Shown here one piece after another: positions 26,699 through 32,389 of a DNA stretch of 32,389 nucleotides. Numbering within the stretch: the stretch's first letter is position 1; the number at the start of each line of letters is the position of its first letter. The notes below the pieces were generated by a model that did not search any database, was not told where the DNA came from, and saw only the letters and a list, made by a program, of their open reading frames with translations. The position numbers and the translations under genes are program-made. The DNA is taken from assembly GCA_937776645.1 (NCBI GenBank), contig CALMRI010000031.1, forward strand, positions 37,501 to 69,889. Direction: 5' to 3'. Source of the DNA: an uncultured Alphaproteobacteria bacterium. Its GTDB lineage: Bacteria > Pseudomonadota > Alphaproteobacteria > Thalassobaculales > Thalassobaculaceae.

Positions 26699-27700
26699 AT
26701 GACCAGCCATACCTTTTTCTGCGTCGATGCCCATACCTGCGGCAACCCGGTGCGGGTCGTCGCTGGTGGCGCGCCAACCCTTCCAGGTGCCAGCGCCATC
26801 GAGCGGCGGGCTTATTTTCTCGAGAACCTGGACTGGATCCGGACCGGCCTGATGTTCGAGCCGCGTGGCCATGACATGATGTCCGGCTCGATCCTGATGC
26901 CGTCGACCCGGGATGATTGCGATGTCGGGATCCTGTTCATCGAGACTTCCGGCTGCTTGCCAATGTGCGGGCACGGGACGATTGGCACGGTCACCGTGGC
27001 CATCGAACGCGGGCTGGCGACGCCCGCCCAGCCGGGCCGTCTGGTCCTCGACGCCCCGGCCGGCAGGATCGTCGCCGAATACCAGATGGATGGCGAACAC
27101 GTCGACAGCGTGCGCCTGACCAACGTCCCATCATTCCTACATTCCAGCGATCTTGAGATCGCCTCGCCGCATCTAGGAAAGCTGACCGTCGACGTCGCCT
27201 ATGGCGGCAATTTCTACGCCATTGTCGAGCCACAGGAGGGCTTTAATGACATGGCCGACTACAAGGCTTCCGAACTGGTTGACATGGCGCGCGAACTGCG
27301 TCGGGCGATGAACGAGACCTATCGCTTCGTCCATCCCGAGGAGCCGACGATCCGGGGACTTTCCCATATCATGTGGACCGGGCGCCCGACCCGGCATGGC
27401 GCCGATGCCCGCAACGCGGTGTATTACGGAGACAAGGCGATCGATCGGTCGCCCTGCGGAACCGGCACCTCGGCGCGGATGGCGCAGCTTGCTGCGCGCG
27501 GCAAGCTGCGGGTTGGCGACAGCTTCATCCATGAAAGCATCATCGGGAGTCTGTTCACCGGCCGCATCGAAGCACAGATCACCGTTGGCGACACACCAGC
27601 GATTATCCCGTCGGTCCAGGGTTGGGCCAAGGTCACCGGCCTTAACACCATCTTCATCGATGACCGCGATCCCTACGCGCATGGTTTTGTCGTCGTTTAA
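26699..27700 (+). CDS. Proline racemase family protein, probable 4-hydroxyproline epimerase
   Basis: A 333-residue proline-racemase-fold enzyme using two cysteines as acid and base. Both are present: Cys90 (PMCGHGTIG) and Cys253 (SPCGTGTSARMAQ). Retention of the second Cys separates it from trans-3-hydroxyproline dehydratases, which carry Thr there. Hydroxyproline 2-epimerases (trans-4-L-Hyp to cis-4-D-Hyp) are the commonest members with this pattern; proline racemase is the alternative. The start MTSHTFFCVDAHTCGNPVRVV is typical, with a weak GGACGGG before ATG 26699. The usual partner genes (D-hydroxyproline oxidase, Pyr4H2C deaminase, 2-oxoglutarate semialdehyde dehydrogenase) are not next to it. 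If it acts in that pathway the product would be 2-oxoglutarate, feeding the nearby TCA genes. Confidence 0.9.
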   Translation: MTSHTFFCVDAHTCGNPVRVVAGGAPTLPGASAIERRAYFLENLDWIRTGLMFEPRGHDMMSGSILMPSTRDDCDVGILFIETSGCLPMCGHGTIGTVTVAIERGLATPAQPGRLVLDAPAGRIVAEYQMDGEHVDSVRLTNVPSFLHSSDLEIASPHLGKLTVDVAYGGNFYAIVEPQEGFNDMADYKASELVDMARELRRAMNETYRFVHPEEPTIRGLSHIMWTGRPTRHGADARNAVYYGDKAIDRSPCGTGTSARMAQLAARGKLRVGDSFIHESIIGSLFTGRIEAQITVGDTPAIIPSVQGWAKVTGLNTIFIDDRDPYAHGFVVV

Positions 27701-27733
27701 GGCTTGGCCGTGATCAAGCGAAGATACATCCGA

Positions 27734-29098
27734 TCAAACCAGGCGCTGGAAAACCAATATCGCGGCGCCGGCCATCGAGATCACCGAAAGGATGAGCAAC
27801 ACCACCAGCCGGGTCGGATGCAGCACCCAACCAAACCCCCGCAGAATCTCGCCAAGCCATGATCCCTCAAACGGCGGGTTGAAGAACACGAAAGCACAAA
27901 ACAGGGCTGGCACGGCGCCGAAAATGAACCCGATACCGTACGAGTCGGTCGCCGCCAGGAGGCCGCCATAGACCGCCGGATAAATCATCATCGCCACCGA
28001 GGTAAAAGCCAGCACGCCCCCAGTAATGCCACCGACCTGTCCTTCCGGCGCCAGTCGCGCGGTCTCGGCGAGCAACACGCCATGCCAGCTTAACGAGGAA
28101 ATATTGTAGACAATCGCCACCGCGATCAGCCCATTCAGGCTCCACCCGACATCATAAAAGCCAGTCAGCGCCGCCGATATGGTGGCCAGGATACAAAGCA
28201 CGCCAAGCACCAACCGCGGCGAGACAATCGTGCTACCGAGCCAACCCCACAGAATGCGGGCGCCGACCGCGGTGAAACTAGCGATCGCAAAAGCGGTTCC
28301 AGCTTCGACCTCGGTGTAGTCCAGCCTGTCGATCAAAAACAGAATGAAGAATCCCGACCATATTGCTTGCAAGCCTCCCAAGGTGAAGGAGAGCATCGCC
28401 AGATCACGCAACTTCGCATCGGAAACGACGATGCGCATGGTTTGGACCGCGCCGGAGAACGAGAACTTGGTGTCGGGCTTGCGATCGGAGTCAAAATGCG
28501 CCCGCAGCGGCTGCAGGATCACCGCAATCGAGTAAACCAGAAGACCGCAGACGAAAGCCGTGCCGAAAGCATCGAGATGGACTGAATTTCCCAGGGTAGC
28601 GCTGTAAATTCCCAAACCAAGCAACGCCGGAATCAGCAGCCCGCCGATCAGCGCGCCGACCGGTACGCCGGTCTGCTTGACCGAAAAGATCAGCGGCGCC
28701 AATCGTGGCGGGCAAAACCGGGCCAAAATATGCGAGCTGGCGGGCGTGGAAACCGACGCCGCCCCCAGCAGGATCGCCGCCAATGGATAAAGCCAGAGCA
28801 CCCCGGTCGCTATCACAAACAAGCTGCCTCCCATGAGAAGCAGGCAATACTGGCTGATCCGCAGCGGCCCCAGCCGAACGATCAGGGCGCCACACCCCAT
28901 CGCCGCGGCGATCGCCGCTATGTTCTGGATGAACAGATACATGCCCAACCAGGCCCGAGAAATGCCGAACTCCTCGGCCAGCCGGTCGGCCAGAAAGGGC
29001 ATGACGATCTGGCAAACATAAGAGAAGGCCTGCTGCAACAGCATCGACGACGTGGCGAAAGTCAGCACCACCCGCCAATCCATGCGCTCCATGTTCAC
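27734..29098 (-). CDS. MFS transporter
   Basis: A 454-residue polytopic membrane protein of the major facilitator superfamily, with two six-helix halves and a central cytoplasmic loop near 200-225 (LRAHFDSDRKPDTKFSFSG). A pair of C-terminal segments (IGFIFGAVPALFCAFVFF and LVVLLILSVISMAGAAILVF) are separated by an amphipathic stretch, so there may be one helix beyond twelve. FSVKQTGVPVGALIGGLL resembles motif regions of solute:H+ symporters more than the drug:H+ 14-helix group. Its ATG (29098) overlaps the stop of the HlyD-type gene by 4 nt, so the two are coupled. Substrate unknown. Export is suggested only by the partner protein. Confidence 0.85.
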   Translation of the reverse strand: MNMERMDWRVVLTFATSSMLLQQAFSYVCQIVMPFLADRLAEEFGISRAWLGMYLFIQNIAAIAAAMGCGALIVRLGPLRISQYCLLLMGGSLFVIATGVLWLYPLAAILLGAASVSTPASSHILARFCPPRLAPLIFSVKQTGVPVGALIGGLLIPALLGLGIYSATLGNSVHLDAFGTAFVCGLLVYSIAVILQPLRAHFDSDRKPDTKFSFSGAVQTMRIVVSDAKLRDLAMLSFTLGGLQAIWSGFFILFLIDRLDYTEVEAGTAFAIASFTAVGARILWGWLGSTIVSPRLVLGVLCILATISAALTGFYDVGWSLNGLIAVAIVYNISSLSWHGVLLAETARLAPEGQVGGITGGVLAFTSVAMMIYPAVYGGLLAATDSYGIGFIFGAVPALFCAFVFFNPPFEGSWLGEILRGFGWVLHPTRLVVLLILSVISMAGAAILVFQRLV

Positions 29099-30198
29099 GG
29101 CAGCGTTACCTCGTTACGGACCTGGATATTCACCTCAACCAGCATGCCCGGTGCGGTTATCGGCGGCGGATTGAGCAACTTGATCTTAACCGGTATTTTC
29201 TGGGTCGATTTAAGCGATTTGGCGGTCGCGTCATTACCAGCCAGTTTCAGGTCGGCCACAGTCACCCTGCCAATCGCCATAACCGCGCCTTTGAAGGTAT
29301 CATAGGGATAGGCATCCAGATCAACCTTCACCGCCTGACCAACCCGCAGCAAACGAATCTCGTCTTCGCCGATATTCGCCTCGATCCAAATATTCTTGGG
29401 ATCATGCATAATCAGCAGTTCGTCCGCATCCTCGACATACTCACCGTTATTCTTAAATTTACGGTCGATCACCCCGTCGATCGGGCTGCGAATGAAGCGT
29501 TCGGCCAAGTCTACCTCTTGCTCCTTGATCTGTGCGTCCAGTCGCATCGAGTCGATGCCGGAGATCTTGATCTCCGCGTCCAGTACTGCGATATCCGCCC
29601 GGCCGGCCTCGATCTCTCCGACCTCGCTCTCGGCGACCTTGACCTTAGCGCTGGCGACACTGACCTTGCCTGAGAGCTCCAGCACCCGGTCCTGACTATC
29701 CTCCAAGACCTGTTGCGATGTCAGGTTCTTGCTGACCAAAAATACCGTGCGCTCCAATTTTTTCGTGGCCAGCGTATGTCGGTCGATCAGCGCCTGACGC
29801 TCGACTTCCAGCGCCCGAACCAATTCCCGCTTGGTCGCGGCCTTGGCGTTGAGATCCGCCTCCAGCGCATGTTTCTGCGCCGACAACTTGGCATGCTGGG
29901 CGGTGGCGCCCAGGAGATCGGCCGTCAGCGCCGCGATCCTTTGGCGGACCGCGCCGGCCTTCATCCTGACTAGCAGATCGCCGACGCTCACCCGATCTCC
30001 CTCGGCAACCTCAATCACCTCAATGGTCCCGTTTACCCGACTGGAGATGCGGGTCAGGTCGGTGCGGATCCGCGCATCGAACTCATAGACATGCGTATAC
30101 CAATAGAAGAATTCGTAGGACGAGAAACCCAGCATCCCGACCACGACGAGCAAGGCCGCCCACTTCAACGTCCCACGTTTATTTGGTGCTAACGCCAT
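29095..30198 (-). CDS. HlyD/EmrA-type membrane fusion (periplasmic adaptor) protein
   Basis: A 367-residue adaptor with one N-terminal membrane helix (WAALLVVVGMLGFSSYEFFYWY, ~14-35), then the first lipoyl half (ISSRVNGTIEVIEVAEGDRVSVGDLLVRM). A long coiled-coil hairpin (~85-225, rich in Ala, Lys, Glu and Leu) is followed by the second lipoyl half (IRSPIDGVIDRKFKNNGEYV) and a beta-barrel domain (VGQAVKVDLDAYPYDTFKGAV). Such proteins bridge an inner-membrane pump to an outer-membrane channel. The open frame reaches 30273, but ATG 30198 (MALAPNKRGTLKW) gives the short cytosolic tail expected. It is translationally coupled to the MFS gene. No TolC-like gene is visible in the window. Confidence 0.9.
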   Translation of the reverse strand: MALAPNKRGTLKWAALLVVVGMLGFSSYEFFYWYTHVYEFDARIRTDLTRISSRVNGTIEVIEVAEGDRVSVGDLLVRMKAGAVRQRIAALTADLLGATAQHAKLSAQKHALEADLNAKAATKRELVRALEVERQALIDRHTLATKKLERTVFLVSKNLTSQQVLEDSQDRVLELSGKVSVASAKVKVAESEVGEIEAGRADIAVLDAEIKISGIDSMRLDAQIKEQEVDLAERFIRSPIDGVIDRKFKNNGEYVEDADELLIMHDPKNIWIEANIGEDEIRLLRVGQAVKVDLDAYPYDTFKGAVMAIGRVTVADLKLAGNDATAKSLKSTQKIPVKIKLLNPPPITAPGMLVEVNIQVRNEVTLP

Positions 30199-30323
30199 GA
30201 TTTCCGGATAATGTTGGTGTTCAGGCTGCGTCGGCCAGCGCCCCAACACAATCCAATTCGCAAGCCCCGTCAAACGATGTACGCATCAAGGCGCTGAAAA
30301 CCTCGATCGTGATGTGTTTCACC

Positions 30324-31328
30324 TCAGGCGTTGGCGCCGCTTTTATGTGGCTGGCTACCCGCCATCACCGCCCGCACCGCCGTTTCCAACCGCTCCGGCG
30401 TTGGCAACAACTCCTGTTCGATCTCCACGCCGTAGGGGATGGTCACATCAGCCCGGGTTACCCGTTTGATCGGCGCTTTCAAGCTAAAAAAGCACCGTTC
30501 CGCCACCAAACCAGCTATCTCGGCGGCGAAACCACAGGTCCGGTTGGTATCGTCATAGATCACCAGACGCCCGGTTTTGTTTACAGAAGCCTGCAAGCTC
30601 GCCTTGTCCAACGGCAGCAGCGAGCAGGGATCCCAGACCTCGACCGAAAGCCCTTCGTCAGCAAGCTTTCCCGCCAACGCCACCGCCTGCACCACTAGAT
30701 GCCCAACCGCGACCACGGTCACATCACTGCCGACATGGCGCAGCTTTGCCTGTCCAAGAACGGTTGGCTCCGCCGCCTCCGGGACCGGGCCAGACGTGCC
30801 ATATAGCCCCACCGGCGCGAAGACAGCGACTGGGTCATTCTCGGCGATCGCCGCCAGCATCAAGGCCTTGGCGTCAGCCGGGGTGCTCGGACAGACGGTC
30901 TTGATCCCAGCATGCAGCAAATACGGGTATGGATTATCCGAATGTTGTCCAGCGCGGCCGCCGCCGGCACCGGCGCCCATGATCAGGTAAGTCACCGGCA
31001 AAAACCGCTGCCCACCCAGCATCAACGGCAGTTTAGCAGCCTGGTTCACCAATTGGTCAAAGGCCGGATAGATCAACGAGGAAACCTGAAACTCAACAAT
31101 GATCCGCCCACCGGCCAGCGCCGCGCCGGTGGCGAAACCAGTGAAGGCGGCCTCGGAAATCGGCATGTCGAGAACCCTTGCATCGCCGAAACGGGCATGC
31201 AGACCCTTGGTCTCGGGCCGCACCTCGCCGCGAATGTTCTCGCCAAGCATCAGCACCGCCAGGTCTGCCTCCATCGACTGGAATAGCGCCTCGCGCAGCG
31301 CCCCGACATAGCTCAGCACACGGCTCAC
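30324..31328 (-). CDS. 2-oxoacid dehydrogenase E1 component, beta subunit
   Basis: A 334-residue transketolase-like E1 beta subunit (pyruvate/acetoin/branched-chain type). The catalytic Glu59 in DMPISEAAFTGFATGAALAG activates ThDP. GGGRAGQHSDNPYPYLLHAGIKTVCPSTPADAKALM is the usual phosphate/substrate segment, and the C-terminal transketolase domain (VAVGHLVVQAVALAGKLADEGLSVEVWDP) is complete. It overlaps the alpha-subunit stop by 4 nt (31325-31328). Downstream, after 125 bp, come the HlyD and MFS genes, not E2. Substrate specificity (pyruvate, acetoin or branched-chain 2-oxoacid) cannot be fixed; the HSDNP pattern is common in acetoin and pyruvate types. Confidence 0.92.
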   Translation of the reverse strand: MSRVLSYVGALREALFQSMEADLAVLMLGENIRGEVRPETKGLHARFGDARVLDMPISEAAFTGFATGAALAGGRIIVEFQVSSLIYPAFDQLVNQAAKLPLMLGGQRFLPVTYLIMGAGAGGGRAGQHSDNPYPYLLHAGIKTVCPSTPADAKALMLAAIAENDPVAVFAPVGLYGTSGPVPEAAEPTVLGQAKLRHVGSDVTVVAVGHLVVQAVALAGKLADEGLSVEVWDPCSLLPLDKASLQASVNKTGRLVIYDDTNRTCGFAAEIAGLVAERCFFSLKAPIKRVTRADVTIPYGVEIEQELLPTPERLETAVRAVMAGSQPHKSGANA

Positions 31329-32377
31329 GACTCGGCCCCACTCAAATCCACGCTCGGCAAATCCACGGCGGGAGCGGGCAGTCCAGGGTAGGTCCGGGCA
31401 TACATGAAATCATAGGCGCTAGCAGCCTCAGGGCGGCGGCTGTTGCGGGCAAAACCGAGACCGCCATCAATTTCGGTTTCGACCTCCCGATCCACGACGG
31501 CGCGAGCTTCCAAGGTCCACCGGCCCTCAGCGATCAGCTCGCCGGCCAGCCGCTCTATCGGATCACGGGCCCGGGCGGTGGCCTGCTCCTGCTCCGGACG
31601 TTCATCGGTCACCGTGGAGCCGGCGGAAACGTTGTGAATCGAGTACCGGCGAGTATCGCATTCCAGAAAGCTTGGCCCACCGCCACCACGTGCCCGCTCC
31701 ACCGCCCGCATGGCGGCGTCCCGCACCGCCCGTACATTCATCCCGTCGACGACCACCGACTCCAGCCCAAACCCGGCGGCCCGAACATGAATCTCGCCCT
31801 TCATTACCGCGCCGATCGGTGTGGTCACCGCATAACCATTGTTCTCGCAAATGAAGACCACCGGCAGGGTCATCATCGAGGCCAGATTGAAGGATTCCAG
31901 CAACACCCCCTGGTTAACCGCCCCATCGCCGAAAAACGGCACCGCGACATTCGGCTCACCCCGCATCAGGAACATATAGGCCGCTCCGCAGGCCATCGGC
32001 GCCCCGGCCCCGACAATGCCGTTGGCGCCAAAAATCCCGAGGTCGAGATCAGCTATATGCATCGAGCCACCGCGTCCCTTGTTATAGCCGCTCTCCCGGC
32101 CCAACAATTCCGCCAGCATGCGCGCCGGGTCACCGCCCTTGGCCAGGATATGGCCATGGCCGCGATGGGTGCTGGTGATCACGTCATCGGGTCCGAGCGT
32201 CGAACAAACCCCGACGGCCACCGCCTCCTGGCCAGTATATTCGTGCACCGCGCTGACAATCTCGCCGGCCCGCGCCAAATCAGCCGCGGTCTCCTCGAAC
32301 CGGCGCAGCAGCCGCATCCGGCGATACAGCGCGATATCGGGATCGGAGACAGGGCCGGTGAAGTTGGGGGCGGACAT
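31325..32377 (-). CDS. 2-oxoacid dehydrogenase E1 component, alpha subunit
   Basis: A 350-residue ThDP-dependent E1 alpha subunit. Landmarks are RRMRLLRRFEE (19-29), STHRGHGHILAKG (69-81), GRGGSMHIAD (101-110), the ThDP/Mg motif GDGAVNQG (150-157) through NN (179-180) in ICENNGYA, and the loop DTRRYSIHN, where phosphorylation sites occur in mitochondrial homologues. It resembles AcoA and PdhA alike. ATG 32377 lies 12 bp from the window edge and has CTGGAG just before it, so the start is likely right. It overlaps the beta-subunit start by 4 nt. Whatever lies upstream, possibly E2, is outside the window. Confidence 0.93.
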   Translation of the reverse strand: MSAPNFTGPVSDPDIALYRRMRLLRRFEETAADLARAGEIVSAVHEYTGQEAVAVGVCSTLGPDDVITSTHRGHGHILAKGGDPARMLAELLGRESGYNKGRGGSMHIADLDLGIFGANGIVGAGAPMACGAAYMFLMRGEPNVAVPFFGDGAVNQGVLLESFNLASMMTLPVVFICENNGYAVTTPIGAVMKGEIHVRAAGFGLESVVVDGMNVRAVRDAAMRAVERARGGGGPSFLECDTRRYSIHNVSAGSTVTDERPEQEQATARARDPIERLAGELIAEGRWTLEARAVVDREVETEIDGGLGFARNSRRPEAASAYDFMYARTYPGLPAPAVDLPSVDLSGAES

Positions 32378-32389
32378 GGCGGCTCCAGT

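Overview
The window is about 32.4 kb of GC-rich, densely coded bacterial chromosome. Its gene content and order point to an alphaproteobacterium, most likely near Rhodospirillales. The evidence is an mdh-sucC-sucD-sucA-sucB-lpdA block, followed by xerC, a DUF484 gene, a small transaldolase/fructose-6-phosphate aldolase and priA, plus molybdenum-hydroxylase catabolic genes. The lineage is inferred from protein sequence and gene order, not from a marker search. No rRNA, tRNA, CRISPR array, IS element or prophage was recognised.

Left part (1-8.4 kb): the 3' end of an M23 peptidase gene; a convergent 3-hydroxyacyl-CoA dehydrogenase; a forward pair (SDR, then acyl-CoA-dehydrogenase-fold flavoprotein); and a reverse four-gene operon with 4-nt overlaps, encoding FAD subunit, [2Fe-2S] subunit, Mo-cofactor subunit and an ACMSD-type amidohydrolase. 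Together these look like a catabolic island for an aromatic, heteroaromatic or acyl-CoA substrate that the sequence does not identify.

Middle (8.4-16.5 kb): a cold-shock protein gene followed by two strong hairpins, a decayed trypsin-like protease fragment on the reverse strand, then priA (reverse) diverging from tal - DUF484 - xerC (forward). Between xerC and lpdA lie a strong hairpin and an AT-rich island of roughly 300 bp with repeated dyads.

Right part (16.5-32.4 kb): the reverse TCA-cycle operon (mdh, sucC, sucD, sucA, sucB, a possible mini membrane protein, lpdA); zapE behind an SDR gene; a divergent 4-hydroxyproline-epimerase-type gene; and a reverse block of 2-oxoacid dehydrogenase E1 alpha and beta, an HlyD-type membrane fusion protein and an MFS transporter. 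The E1 pair has no E2 or E3 beside it inside the window.

A dominant technical feature is that six genes (Mo subunit, Fe-S subunit, priA, tal, DUF484, lpdA) are broken by about twelve indels, nearly all 1 nt and mostly at short runs of G or C. Correcting them gives full-length proteins with intact motifs. This is best read as consensus error in a draft or long-read assembly, not gene decay. The protease fragment at 9.1-9.4 kb differs: it has also lost a catalytic residue and most of its length, and is a true remnant. I did not find a convincing undescribed system. The best leads are an amidohydrolase lacking its catalytic histidine, a candidate 32-aa membrane protein inside the TCA operon, and the dyad-bearing AT-rich island.
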